A stretch of DNA of 64,000 nucleotides from Actinoplanes oblitus (GTDB taxonomy: Bacteria > Actinomycetota > Actinomycetes > Mycobacteriales > Micromonosporaceae): assembly GCF_030252345.1 (NCBI RefSeq), contig NZ_CP126980.1, forward strand, positions 6,463,501 to 6,527,500. Reading direction: 5' to 3'. Shown here one piece after another: positions 18,409 to 28,200 of the stretch; within the stretch, counting starts at the first letter, position 1; each line of letters opens with the position of its first letter. Below the pieces are notes generated by a model. It saw only the letters and a list, made by a program, of their open reading frames with translations. It did not search any database and was not told the DNA's origin. A program made the translations under genes and the position numbers.

Positions 18409-18975
18409 TCAGGATGCCAGCCGCTCCCGATCGTTGTTCGGGAACTCGTAGAGCCAGAACGACTGGGCGTCCATCCGGGTCGGCACCGCCTTGCCGGAGA
18501 TCCGGGTGAGGATGACGCCGATCATCCGGGGCAGCCGCAGCTGCTCCTCGTTGTAGGTGCAGATGTCCACGAACACCTTGCCGTTGACCGCGCCGATCGG
18601 CCGGTACAGCGCGGTGAGCAGCTCGACGAAGACGCCGGTGCCGCTGCCACCCTTCTTCGCGCCGACGAAGAGCACGTAGAAGATCCGCTTCTCGGCGTAC
18701 AGCTCCGGCCAGTGGTGCCGGAAGTAGTCCGGCGAGATCAGCGAGACGGCCTCCAGGTTGGTGGTCATCGCGGCCATCCCGAGCACCGTGCCGTCGTCGT
18801 CGAGCGCGAGGTACTTCTCCGCCCGGTCGTCGGCCATCAGCTCGTCGAACTCGTGGCGGTACAGCAGGTGCCGGTTGACCGCGAGCACCGCCAGGTCACC
18901 GAAGGACTCCATGTAGAAGTCCCAGGCCGGGTCGAGCAGTTCGGCAGGTACCACCGACATGACTTCCACACGCAT
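18409..18975 (-). CDS. hypothetical protein, possible GNAT fold
   Basis: A 188-residue soluble protein, convergent with the GGDEF-EAL gene (stops adjacent). It has an acidic N-terminal half (WDFYMESFGDLAVLAVNRHL), a strand GTVLGMAAM and a KKGGSGTGVFVELLTAL segment that resembles an acetyl-CoA-binding loop and helix. I cannot assign a family with certainty; a degenerate N-acetyltransferase is the best guess. The start ATG at 18975 lacks an obvious ribosome-binding site. Confidence 0.72.
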   Translation of the reverse strand: MRVEVMSVVPAELLDPAWDFYMESFGDLAVLAVNRHLLYRHEFDELMADDRAEKYLALDDDGTVLGMAAMTTNLEAVSLISPDYFRHHWPELYAEKRIFYVLFVGAKKGGSGTGVFVELLTALYRPIGAVNGKVFVDICTYNEEQLRLPRMIGVILTRISGKAVPTRMDAQSFWLYEFPNNDRERLAS

Positions 18976-19116
18976 GTTCGCCCCCGTGAAGTTGCCTCGC
19001 TTCCTGACAAACCTCTCAGCCCCACTGGTGCGGCGCGGGCAATTCCGGCATCATTCGCTCACGGATTTGCCGGCGTGAGCCACATCACGCCGGCCCGACG
19101 ACTCACGGGAGAGGAC

Positions 19117-19242
19117 ATGACCGAGTTGATCGGCGCCGAGGGCCGGGCGACCTGGCTGGTCGTCCTCCTGCTGATGCTCGCCGCCGGACTGGGCCTGGCG
19201 CTGCTGGCCGCGACACGGGGCGGGTTGCCACCGCGCCGGTGA
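19117..19242 (+). CDS. 41-residue single-pass membrane protein
   Basis: A short frame with a GGGAGAGG site upstream of ATG. It encodes a polar N-terminus (MTELIGAEGRA), one strongly hydrophobic helix (about residues 13-33, rich in L, A and V) and a basic end (GGLPPRR), as expected of an inner-membrane miniprotein. It lies 22 bp before the exonuclease III start and may be co-transcribed with it. Function unknown; it could also be a chance frame. Confidence 0.5.
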   Translation: MTELIGAEGRATWLVVLLLMLAAGLGLALLAATRGGLPPRR

Positions 19243-19264
19243 CCCGATGAGGCACGCTGGGCTG

Positions 19265-20038
19265 ATGCGCTTCGCCACCTGGAACGTCAACTCGGTCAAG
19301 GCCCGGCTCCCCCGCCTGCTCGACTGGCTGGAGCACACCGCTCCGGACGTGGTCTGCCTGCAGGAGACGAAGGTCGGCGAGGACGGCTTCCCCGCCGACG
19401 AGGTGGGCGAGCTGGGGTATCGGACGGCCGCGTACGGCCAGGGCCGCTGGAACGGGGTGGCGCTGCTGTCCCGGGTGGGCGTCGAGGACGTGCGCCGCGG
19501 CTTTCCCGGCGAGCCCGGCTTCCCGGACCCGGAGGCCCGGGCGGTCAGCGCGGTCTGCGACGGCATCCGGTTCATGTCGGTGTACGTGCCGAACGGCCGC
19601 ACCCCCGACGACCCGCACTACCTCTACAAGCTGGAGTGGCTGCGGGTGCTGCGCGACGTGCTCGCCGCGGACCTGGCCGCCGGGCCGCTCGTGGTGGCCG
19701 GCGACTTCAACGTGGCACCGGCCGACGCCGACGTCTGGGATCCGGCCGTCTTCGCCGGCTCGACCCACGTCACGCCGCCGGAGCGGGCCGCCATCGCCGC
19801 GCTGCGCGACCTCGGGCTCACCGACGTGCCGGCCCGGGCCATGAAAGGCGACCATCCGTTCACCTATTGGGATTACCGCGCCGGCATGTTCCACCAGAAC
19901 AAGGGGATGCGGATCGACCACGTCTACGCCAGCGCCGACCTGGCCGCCATGGTCACGGATGCCGTGGTGGATCGCGAGGCGCGCAAGGGGAAAGGCCCGT
20001 CCGATCACGCACCGGTGGTGGTCGACCTCAAGCGCTGA
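19265..20038 (+). CDS. xthA: exodeoxyribonuclease III
   Basis: A 257-residue AP endonuclease/exonuclease III of the endonuclease-exonuclease-phosphatase fold, acting in base-excision repair. Visible motifs are ATWNVNSVKARLPRLLDWL, CLQETKV (metal-binding Glu), the tyrosine in FMSVYVPNGR, VVAGDFNVAP and the final SDHAPVVVDL with its Asp-His pair. The ATG at 19265 is preferred because it places the conserved RFATWNVNS at the N-terminus; an ATG at 19247 would add six residues. Confidence 0.95.
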   Translation: MRFATWNVNSVKARLPRLLDWLEHTAPDVVCLQETKVGEDGFPADEVGELGYRTAAYGQGRWNGVALLSRVGVEDVRRGFPGEPGFPDPEARAVSAVCDGIRFMSVYVPNGRTPDDPHYLYKLEWLRVLRDVLAADLAAGPLVVAGDFNVAPADADVWDPAVFAGSTHVTPPERAAIAALRDLGLTDVPARAMKGDHPFTYWDYRAGMFHQNKGMRIDHVYASADLAAMVTDAVVDREARKGKGPSDHAPVVVDLKR

Positions 20039-20134
20039 TCATGCCGGTCGCGTCACGCTCGATCCCCGTTTTCCGGCCGACCCCGTAGGCTGAAGAGGTT
20101 CAGCACGACTCGGCGGGGGCGACGGGAGGGATGG

Positions 20135-21862
20135 ATGTCAACCCGGATGCCGGCTTCGGCCGGCGATCCACACACGCCCCCGAGCACGGTGACCGCACTG
20201 CCGGCCGCGACGCCGGAGCTGTTGCGGGCGGCTCTCGACGCGGCCACCGACGCGATGCTGCTGTGCACCACGGCCGGCGACACCGTCGTGCTGGTCAACG
20301 CGGCCGCCCAGGCCCTGGTGCCGGACCTGCGGCCCGGCGAGACGCTGACCGCGGCGCCGCTCGCCGAGCTGGCCGCGGCCGCGGCCGACGGCGCCGACAC
20401 CTTCCGCTCAGAGCATCACCACCGTTTTCTGTACGGCGTGAAGCGCCGGCTCGACGACCGCCACTACGCCTGGTACCTGCGGGATCGCACCGCCGAGCAG
20501 GAGCGCACCGCCGCACTGGAGGCCGAGCGGGCCCGGGCGGCGTTCCTGGCCGACGCCGGCCGGCACCTGTCCGCCTCCTTGCACCTGCGCCGGGTCCGGC
20601 GCACCACCGCCGAGCTGGCGGCCGCCCACCTGGCCGACGCGGCGGTGGTGATCCTGCCCCCGCACAAGCGGCAGAGCGCCTGGACCAGGATGGTCGCCGG
20701 CCGGCCGGTCGAGGAGGGCACGCTCGCCGAGCGCGGCCTGTCCGAGGTGCCCGGCCTGCGCGAGGTGATCGACGGCTTCCCGCCGATCCCGAGCCGCTGG
20801 CTGGACCCGGCGCAGGCGCCCGGCTGGTTGCTCCCGGCCGCGTTCGGCCCGATCGGCGCGCTGCTGGTCACCCCGCTGCCCGGTAACGCCGAGCCGGCCG
20901 GGGCGCTGATCCTGGCCCGCGGCGGGCCGCAGGCCTCGTTCAGCGAGGCGGACGAGGCTCTCGCCCGGGTGTTCGCGGCCCGGGCCGGCGCCGCCCTGGC
21001 CGCCGCCACCCTCTACCGCGACCAGGTGGACACCACCTCGGTGCTGCAGGCCGATCTGCTGCCGCCGGAGCTGCCGGTGTCCGAGGGGTTCGAGCTGGCC
21101 GGGTCCTACCAGGCGGCGTTCGAGGCGCTCCAGGTCGGCGGCGACTTCTACGAGGTGTTCGGCCCGTCCGGGGCGAGCACCGACACCCTCCTCGCGCTCG
21201 GGGACGTGTGCGGCATCGGGCCGGAGGCGGCGGTGCTGACCGGCAAGGTGCGCCAGACGCTGCGCGCGCTGCGCCTCATGCACGCCGGGCCGGAGACCAT
21301 GCTGCGGGTGCTCAACCAGGCGCTGCTGGCGTCCGGCCGCAACCAGCGGTTCGTCACGCTGGTGGTCGGCTCGGTGACCCGGGCCGAGCACGGCCGGGTC
21401 CGGTTGGAGCTGGTCAGCGGCGGCCACCCGAGGCCGCTGGTGCTGCGCGCCGACCGGACGGTCGAGGAGGTGCCGGTCAGCGGCACCCTGATCGGGGTGA
21501 TGCCGGAGACGGTGGTGCACCCGGCCACCGTGGAGCTGGCCCCCGGCGAGCTGTGCCTGCTCTACAGCGACGGCCTGACCGAGGCGCGCGGCGGGCCGGG
21601 TGGGCGTGACGAGTTCGGCGAGACCCGGCTGCGGCAGGCGCTGTCCTCCTGTGCCGGCCTGCCCGGCGCGGTCGCCCTGGAACGCCTGCGTCAACTCGTC
21701 TCCGATTGGGTACACGGGGGCACCACAGACGACATCGCCATGCTGAGCATCCGCGCGGCCGAGAGGACGCCGCTCAGCCTGCGCGGCGGCGGAGCACCGA
21801 ACGAGTCGCCCTACCTGAGGGCCGCCCGCCGCGCCGACCGGAGGGCCCGACCGCGCGCATGA
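20135..21862 (+). CDS. PAS/GAF-like sensor with SpoIIE-type PP2C phosphatase
   Basis: A 575-residue soluble protein with a short PAS-like region (about 28-120), a coiled linker rich in Glu/Arg/Ala, a GAF-like domain (about 130-290) and an RsbU/SpoIIE-type phosphatase (about 310-545). Metal-binding motifs VGGDFYEVF, LGDVCGIGPEA, YSDGLTEARG and GTTDDIAML are intact. Such enzymes dephosphorylate anti-sigma antagonists (STAS proteins). A GGGAGGG site precedes the ATG. The stop overlaps the start of the B12-binding gene by 4 bp (ATGA), strongly implying coupled synthesis and probably a shared signalling job. Confidence 0.93.
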   Translation: MSTRMPASAGDPHTPPSTVTALPAATPELLRAALDAATDAMLLCTTAGDTVVLVNAAAQALVPDLRPGETLTAAPLAELAAAAADGADTFRSEHHHRFLYGVKRRLDDRHYAWYLRDRTAEQERTAALEAERARAAFLADAGRHLSASLHLRRVRRTTAELAAAHLADAAVVILPPHKRQSAWTRMVAGRPVEEGTLAERGLSEVPGLREVIDGFPPIPSRWLDPAQAPGWLLPAAFGPIGALLVTPLPGNAEPAGALILARGGPQASFSEADEALARVFAARAGAALAAATLYRDQVDTTSVLQADLLPPELPVSEGFELAGSYQAAFEALQVGGDFYEVFGPSGASTDTLLALGDVCGIGPEAAVLTGKVRQTLRALRLMHAGPETMLRVLNQALLASGRNQRFVTLVVGSVTRAEHGRVRLELVSGGHPRPLVLRADRTVEEVPVSGTLIGVMPETVVHPATVELAPGELCLLYSDGLTEARGGPGGRDEFGETRLRQALSSCAGLPGAVALERLRQLVSDWVHGGTTDDIAMLSIRAAERTPLSLRGGGAPNESPYLRAARRADRRARPRA

Positions 21863-22899
21863 TCATCACCCGTTCGCCTCGTTCGCTCGACGATCCCGGC
21901 CTCTACCAGCACTATCTGGACCTGGTCGGTGACGGTGACGAGTTCGGCGCCACCGAGCTGGCCCATGCTCTGCTCGACGACGGCGTCCCGGCCCAGCGGA
22001 TCATGGTCGATCTGATCGGCGGCACCCAGGCCCGGGTCGGTGAGCTGTGGGCCGCCAACGAGTGGTCGGTGGCCCGGGAGCACGCCGCCACCGCTGTCAA
22101 CGAGCGGGTGCTGGCCGCCCTGGCCGTCGGCCTGAGCGCACCGCCCCGCCGCGGCCGGATCACCCTGGCCTGCGTGGACGGCGAGTGGCACGGCCTGCCC
22201 GCGCGGATCCTGGGCGAGCTGCTGAAGATGGACGGCTGGCGGGTCGACTTCCTCGGCGCCAGCGTCCCCGGCCCGCACCTGATCACCCACCTGCACCAGA
22301 CCGGCCCGGACGCTGTCGCGCTGAGCTGCATGATCCCGACCCGGCTGCCCCGCGCGCACGCCGCCATCACCGCCTGCCGCGCGGCCGGCGTCCCGGTGAT
22401 CGCCGGCGGTCGCGGCATGGGCCCCGGCGGCCGCTACGCCGAACGGCTGGGCGCCGACGCCTGGGCCGGCTCGGCCGAGGAGGCGGTGGCCCGGCTCGGC
22501 GGCGACTGGCCCCCGCCGCTCGCTCCGGAGTTCCCCACCGAGTTCCTGGGTGACGAGGAGTACTCCCACCTGGTCCGCTCCCGGCCGCAGCTGATCGACA
22601 CCGCGATGCACCGGCTGGCCGCGGTGGTCCCGGCGGTCCAGCACTACGACGAGCAGCAGCTGGAGGCCACCCGGGAGGACTTCGGCCACATCGCCGACTT
22701 CCTGGCCGCCTCGCTCTACCTCACCGAGCCGCACATCTTCCAGGACTTCACCGCCTGGACCGCGCAGGTGCTCGCCGCCCGCCGGGTCCCGGTCTCCGCG
22801 CTGCGTGCCGGTCTGCGCCTGGTCCGTGACCAGCTGATCGACTTCCCGGCCGCCACCGCGACCCTCGACCTGGCGCTCGCCGACCTGCCGGCGTCCTGA
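21859..22899 (+). CDS. B12-binding sensor with CarH-type Wx9EH photoreceptor motif
   Basis: 346 residues. Residues about 12-90 form a helical B12-binding cap containing W64-x9-E74-H75, exactly the Wx9EH motif of CarH/LitR adenosylcobalamin light sensors. Residues about 98-220 are a Rossmann-type cobalamin domain with the lower-ligand histidine in DGEWHGL (H111), then ALSCMIPTRL and IAGGRGMG. There is no MerR DNA-binding domain. Instead a C-terminal helical region (about 230-346) of unknown family follows. The ATG overlaps the phosphatase stop (ATGA). Inferred role: a B12-dependent light or corrinoid sensor controlling the phosphatase. A generic corrinoid methyltransferase partner is the alternative, but no methyltransferase is nearby. 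Confidence 0.85.
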   Translation: MIITRSPRSLDDPGLYQHYLDLVGDGDEFGATELAHALLDDGVPAQRIMVDLIGGTQARVGELWAANEWSVAREHAATAVNERVLAALAVGLSAPPRRGRITLACVDGEWHGLPARILGELLKMDGWRVDFLGASVPGPHLITHLHQTGPDAVALSCMIPTRLPRAHAAITACRAAGVPVIAGGRGMGPGGRYAERLGADAWAGSAEEAVARLGGDWPPPLAPEFPTEFLGDEEYSHLVRSRPQLIDTAMHRLAAVVPAVQHYDEQQLEATREDFGHIADFLAASLYLTEPHIFQDFTAWTAQVLAARRVPVSALRAGLRLVRDQLIDFPAATATLDLALADLPAS

Positions 22900-22928
22900 C
22901 CCGCCGGCCACCCGCGGCTCGTCACCCT

Positions 22929-23060
22929 CCAGGCGATCCGCCGGCTGCGCCACGACCCCCGCCACCCGAAGGCGCCATCCAGGCGATCCGCCGGCTGCGC
23001 CACGACCCCCGCCACCCGAAGGCGCCATCCAGGCGATCCGCCGGCTGCGCCACGACCCCA
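22929..23060. repeat. 50-bp tandem repeat, about 2.6 copies
   Basis: AGGCGATCCGCCGGCTGCGC begins at 22931, 22981 and 23031, an exact 50-bp period; the first two units look identical across their whole length. It lies directly downstream of the B12-binding gene. Identical copies indicate recent duplication. No coding potential is evident. Confidence 0.95.
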
Positions 23061-23180
23061 GGCGCCGGGGGCGGCATCCGGCGTACTGTGCTGGGCCACG
23101 CGGCCACCGGGCGAACCCCCCGGTGGCCGCGTGGCCCGCGAATACCTGTCGCGACGTGGCGCGACCCGGCCGAGCGTCGA

Positions 23181-23423
23181 TCAGCTGCGGCGGAAGGCGT
23201 AGCTGCGGCCGCCGGCAGCGCCGGCCGCCTTACCGGCGCGGGCCCGGTCCGACCGCTCCCGCGCCGCCTGCCGGCCGTCGCGCGCCCCGTGGTGCGTCGC
23301 CTCCGCGGGAACGCCCTGCTCGTGGTCGCCGCCGGCGGCCGCCACCCGGCCGAGGGCCGCGGCGATGTCGCGGCGGGCCAGGTCGTCCTGGTCGAGATGT
23401 ACCGAGAAAGGTTGGGCAGGCAT
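23181..23423 (-). CDS. hypothetical 80-residue basic protein
   Basis: A short protein from ATG 23423, supported by a CGGAGG site 8 bases upstream. The N-terminal half (MPAQPFSVHLDQDDLARRDI) looks like a conserved structured segment; the C-terminal half is rich in Arg, Ala and Gly and ends GRSYAFRRS. No membrane or secretion signal. Not recognised; it may bind nucleic acid given its basic tail, but that is speculation. Confidence 0.55.
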   Translation of the reverse strand: MPAQPFSVHLDQDDLARRDIAAALGRVAAAGGDHEQGVPAEATHHGARDGRQAARERSDRARAGKAAGAAGGRSYAFRRS

Positions 23424-23965
23424 GTCGCCACCTCCGGGAAGGTCGAGTCCGGTGCCCGGTTCGGGGACGGGCGGGAGGTGCCGGCGATCGACGCGGCGGG
23501 AGGTAGCCGTGACCGGACGCGCCACCGGAGTCGACCCGGACAGGCGGCACCCGAGCGCGGAACCTCGATCAGCGGATCGAAGGCCGGCGCGGAAGGCGAC
23601 CCACGCGGACTCGACCGCGCGTCAACCGCCGGACACGAGGACCGGGGAGGCGAGGGAGCCGGTGGCGCGGGCGCCGGGGTGCGATCACAGCATGCGGCCA
23701 ACATATCCGCGGTGCTTCCGGGCGCGCCACCGATTTATTCGGGGACTCCGGCACGACGTGGCCGCGCGGCGGAGCGGCGCTCCGGGCGTACCGGAAACCG
23801 GCGGACCTGGCGGCGAGGCGGACCGGAAGCGGACCGGGATTCGGGCCGGAAGCGGACCGTGACTCGGGCCGGAAGCGGACCGTGACTCGGGCCAGGAGCG
23901 GACCGGGAGCGGACCGGACGTGGAGCGGGCCGGCGGTGGGCCGGCCCGCTGACCATCGGGAGAGC
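23424..23965. other. 542-bp spacer with a 23-bp tandem repeat
   Basis: No gene supported between the two minus-strand genes. At 23825-23915 GGAAGCGGACC recurs at 23825, 23848, 23871 and, altered, at 23894: a 23-bp period. The rest shows no recognisable element. It contains the promoter region of the 80-residue protein on its left side. Confidence 0.6.
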
Positions 23966-24697
23966 TCAGCCGAGCTGGATGTACACGTCGTCGAGCTGGC
24001 CGTGGTACATGTCGCTGGAGGCGCCGAAGTTCGGCCCGCCGATGCGCAGCGGCATGGTGTTGTCGACCGAGAGCGTCGCCGGGATGGTGGTGCGCGAGCC
24101 GGGGTTGCCGTCGACCGAGATGGACAGGCTGGTGGCGGTCCGCTCGCAGACGATCTTGTGCCAGCTGCCGTCGGCGAGCGGGCGGGCCGAGGTGGCGGTG
24201 AAGGTCTGCCCGGTGCCCTTGCCGGTCATCGCGCACTGGGCGCGCCCGGTCTTGCCGGTGAGCTGCAGCTTCCAGACACTGTCCGCGCCGGCCAGGCCCT
24301 TCTGCATGACGTTGGCCTTGCCGTGCAGCTGCGCCTGGGTCACCCGGACGCTGGCCGCCCACCGGAAGTTCCGGGTCCCCGGGTTCAGGTCGGCGTCGTT
24401 CGGGGCTTCGAGCAGGGCCTTGCCGCAGGTGCCGGTCGCCGGGCAGACGGCCGGGAAGGCGGCGTAGCGGCCGGCGCCCTCGGTGTTGATCGCGACGGTG
24501 CCGTTGTCGGCGCCCCGGACGGTCAGGCTGGAACCCCGGCCGGACAGGTCGGAGATCTTGCCGGCGGTCGCGCCGCCGTCGAAGTTGTAGCGTGCCACCA
24601 GGGTCGGCGGCGGGTCCACCACGGGCGCGGCGGCCGCGGGGGCGGCCAGTGCCGGGACCGTCAGGAGAACCAGGGTGGAGAGCGTGAACATCTTCAT
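23966..24697 (-). CDS. secreted LamG/jelly-roll domain protein
   Basis: A 243-residue protein with a Sec signal peptide (about 1-23, cleavage near AAPAAAAP) followed by a single concanavalin-A-like fold: it opens LVARYNFDGGATAGKISDLSG, has FRWAASVRVTQAQ, DGSWHKIVCERT and SISVDGN, and ends GQLDDVYIQLG, typical of LamG-3 domains. These bind sugars or proteins outside the cell. No catalytic residues are evident. It is monocistronic. A second in-frame ATG lies two codons downstream. Confidence 0.88.
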   Translation of the reverse strand: MKMFTLSTLVLLTVPALAAPAAAAPVVDPPPTLVARYNFDGGATAGKISDLSGRGSSLTVRGADNGTVAINTEGAGRYAAFPAVCPATGTCGKALLEAPNDADLNPGTRNFRWAASVRVTQAQLHGKANVMQKGLAGADSVWKLQLTGKTGRAQCAMTGKGTGQTFTATSARPLADGSWHKIVCERTATSLSISVDGNPGSRTTIPATLSVDNTMPLRIGGPNFGASSDMYHGQLDDVYIQLG

Positions 24698-24764
24698 ACC
24701 CCAGAAGATGCCTGATAATGCCGGTTTGGGGGGTAATAAACCCGACTAAGTAGATCGTAAGGGG

Positions 24765-25124
24765 TCAGAGAAGTCCGGCGGACTCCGCGATCAGGCAGAC
24801 CGCGACCAGGCGCAGCAGCGGCCAACCGGCGCCGCTCCACCCGGCGACAGTGGTCGGCGCGCCACCCGGCTCGGGCAGCGGACGGGACATCCGGACCGCG
24901 GCGGCGGCGATGCTGCGCGCGTACGCCGCCAGCCCCTCCGCGTCGATCGTCCGGCCCGCGTCGAGCAGCGCCTCCCGGACAGCGGCGGCGTGCTGGTCGA
25001 CGACGGCCAGCAGACCGGGCTCGGCGAACGCGGCGGCGAGGCCGTCGACACCGACGCGGGCCATCATCTCGTCGAGGTAGGAATCGGCGGTAACAGCGGC
25101 GAAGGCGATGCTCTCGTTCGTCAT
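24765..25124 (-). CDS. hypothetical helical protein, possibly DUF6401-like
   Basis: 119 residues, soluble, mostly alpha-helical: YLDEMMARVGVDGLAAAF, then GLLAVVDQHAAAVREALLD, then a helix with AEGLAAYARSI, and a short hydrophobic C-terminus (LLRLVAVCLIAESAGLL). The middle motif reminds me of the small DUF6401 family of actinomycetes, but I cannot confirm this. It lies downstream of hrpA on the same strand, separated by a hairpin. The ribosome-binding site is weak. Confidence 0.65.
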   Translation of the reverse strand: MTNESIAFAAVTADSYLDEMMARVGVDGLAAAFAEPGLLAVVDQHAAAVREALLDAGRTIDAEGLAAYARSIAAAAVRMSRPLPEPGGAPTTVAGWSGAGWPLLRLVAVCLIAESAGLL

Positions 25125-25138
25125 GCGGAAGAATCTGC

Positions 25139-25183
25139 CAGGTGCCGCCCGGTCCCGACAGGGGCGTGACCGAACGGCACCTG
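25139..25183 (-). terminator. hairpin downstream of hrpA
   Basis: CAGGTGCCG (25139-25147) and CGGCACCTG (25175-25183) form a 9-bp perfect stem with a GC-rich 27-base loop that can pair further. It lies between the hrpA stop and the next gene's start; no U-tract. Confidence 0.5.
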
Positions 25184-25206
25184 AGCCGCACCAACCTGCA
25201 ACCAGC

Positions 25207-28200
25207 TCAGAGCGGCAGAGCGTCCATGGCCTTGAATATGCGCTTGTCAGAGACGGGGTAGGCGGTCCCCAGGGTCTGCGCGAAGAGGTTGATCCGCAGC
25301 TCCTCGATCATCCACCGGATCTCCCGCAGCCCTTCCGCGGCCGGCCCGCCCGGGGCCGCCTCCGCCTTGAGCTCGCGGTACTCCGCCTCGATCTCCTGGA
25401 TTGCGGTGATCAGCTGCCGGTCGCGCCCCGCGGACCCGCCGAGGCGGTCCAGCCGGTAGCTGATGCCGCGCAGGTAGCGGGGCATGTGGTGCAGCTGCCG
25501 CCAGCCGGTCTCGGTCACGAAGCCCGGGTAGACCAGGCCCTTGAGCTGCTGCCGGATGTCGGTGAGCGCGGGCAGCAGCATCGGGTCCTTGACCTGGCGC
25601 ACCCGCTGGTCCACCTCGTACGCCGTGGCCAGCACCGCCTGCACCTGGGTGACCACGTTCGCCACCGCGTCGACCAGGTCCTCGCGCACCGTGTCGCGCA
25701 GCGACGCGAACTCGACCGACGACCAGACCGGCCCACCGGCGTCGGCGACCAGCTTGTCCACCGCCGCGCCCGCGCAGTCGTCCAGCAGGTCGGCGATCGA
25801 CCGGTACGGGTTGGCCCGGGACAGCTCCAGTTTCGCCCGGTTGTCCAGGCGCCCCTGCAGGAACCGGGCGGCCGGCGGCAGCGTGAGCAGCAGCAGCCGC
25901 CGGGTGCCGGCCCGCATCGCGATGCGCTGCTCGGCCTCGGTCTCGAACACCTTCACGCCGACGCTGGCGCCCTCGTCGACCAGGGCCGGCCAGACGTTCA
26001 CCCGGTAGCCGCCGCGTACCTGCTCGACCCGGTGCGGGAGGGCGCCGAAGTCGTTGGTGGTGATGCCGGTGCGTTCCAGGTCGCCGGCCGCCCGGGAGAT
26101 GGTGGCCCGCACCTTCGGCGCCAGCTCGCGGCGCAGCACCTCCAGGTCGCGGCCCTCGGCGACGACCTCGCCGGACTCGTTGACGATCCGGAAGTTCATC
26201 CGCAGGTGGTCCGGTACCTGGTCGGGCCGCCACGCGTCGCGCGGCACGATGGTGCCGGTGAGCCGGCGCAGCTCGTTGCCGACCGCGTCGGGCAGCGGGC
26301 CGCGGCGGGCCGGAATCCGGTCGAGGACGGCCTCGGCCCAGTCCGGGACCGGCACGAAGCTGGTGCGCATGGCCTTGGGGAGGGCGCGGATCAGGGCGAT
26401 CACGACGTCCTTGCGGAAGCCGGGGACGGACCAGCCGAAGTCCTCCGCGTCGACCTTGTTGATCAGGTCGAGCGGGAGCCGTACGGTGACGCCGTCGGCG
26501 TGCTTGCCGGGGTCGAACTCGTAGCGCAGCGGCAGCTTGACCCCGCCCGCGAGCCAGGCGTCCGGGAACGCGTTCGGGTCGACCGTGTCCCGGCCCGCGT
26601 TGACCAGCTCCTCGCGGGTGAAGGTGAGCAGGTCCGGGTTCTCCCGGCGGGCCTTTTTCCACCACCCGTCGAAATGCCGGGACGAGACCACCTCGGCGGG
26701 GATCTTCGCGTCGTAGAGCGAGAAGACCACCTCGTCGTCGACGGCGATGTCCCGCCGCCGCGCCCGGTTCTCGATCTCGGCGATCTGCCGCAGCAGCCGC
26801 CGGTTCGCCTCGAAGAACTTGTGGTGGGTCTCCCAGTCCCCCTCGACCAGGGCGTGCCTGATGAACAGCTCGCGCGAGACCTCCGGGTCGACCTTGCTGT
26901 ACCCCACCCGGCGGCGCGGCACGATCGGCAGCCCGTAGAGCGTGACCTTCTCGAAGGCCATCACGGCACCCAGCTGGCGATCCCAGTGCGGTTCGCTGTA
27001 GGAGCGTTTGACCAGGTGGGGGGCGAGTTTCTCGGCCCACTCCGGCTCGATCCGGGCGTTCACCCGGGCCCACAACCGGCTGGTCTCGACCAGCTCGGCT
27101 GACATCACCCAGCGCGGCTGCCGCTTGAACAGCACCGAGCCCGGGAAGATCGCGAACTTGGCGCCCCGCGCCCCGAGATATTCGCGCTTGTCGGTGTCCT
27201 TGAGCCCGATGTGGCTGAGCAGACCCGCGAGGAGGGCGGTGTGCACTGGTTGCGGCGCGACTCCCGCTTCCCAGTCCTCGGTGAGCGAGAGCTTGAGGGT
27301 ACGCGCGACCTGCCGCAGCTGCGTGTAGATGTCCTGCCACTCCCGCACGCGCAGATAGTTCAGGAACTCCGAGCGGCACAGCCGGCGGAACTGGTTGCCG
27401 GACAGCTCCCGCTGTTTCTCCCGCAGGTAGCGCCACAGGTTGAGGTAGGTGAAGAAGTCCGATTCCTTGTCCACGAACCGGGCGTGTTTCTCGTCGGCCT
27501 GCTGCTTCTTGTCGGCCGGGCGCTCGCGCGGGTCCTGGATCGACAGCGCCGCGGCGATCACCATCACCTCGGCGACGCACTCCTGCCTGTCCGCCTCGAT
27601 GACCATGCGGGCCAGCCGCGGGTCGACCGGCAGCTGGGCGAGCTGGCGGCCGAGCGGGGTGAGATCGCCCTTGTCGAGGGCGCCGAGCTCCTCCAGCAGC
27701 TTGATGCCGTCGGTGATGTTGCGCCGGTCCGGCGGGTCGATGAACGGGAACTTGGCCAGGTCACCGAGCCCGAGGTTGGTCATCTGGAGGATCACCGACG
27801 CGAGGTTCGTCCGCAGGATCTCCGGTTCGGTGAACTCCGGCCGGCCCTCGAAGTCCTCCTCCGAGTAGAGCCGGACGCAGATGCCGTCCGAGGTCCGGCC
27901 GCACCGGCCCTTCCGCTGGTTGGCGCTGGCCTGGGAGACCGGCTCGATGGGCAGCCGTTGCACCTTGAGCCGGTGCGAGTACCTGCTGATCCGGGCGGTG
28001 CCCGGGTCGATCACGTACCGGATGCCGGGCACCGTCAGCGAGGTCTCGGCCACGTTGGTGGCCAGCACGATCCGGCGGCCGGTGTGGCGTTCGAAGACCT
28101 TGTGCTGCTCGGCGGCGCTCAGCCGGCCGTAGAGCGGGACCACCTCGGTGTTGCGCAGGTCCTTCCTGGTCAGCGCGTCGGCGGTGTCCCGGATCTCCCG

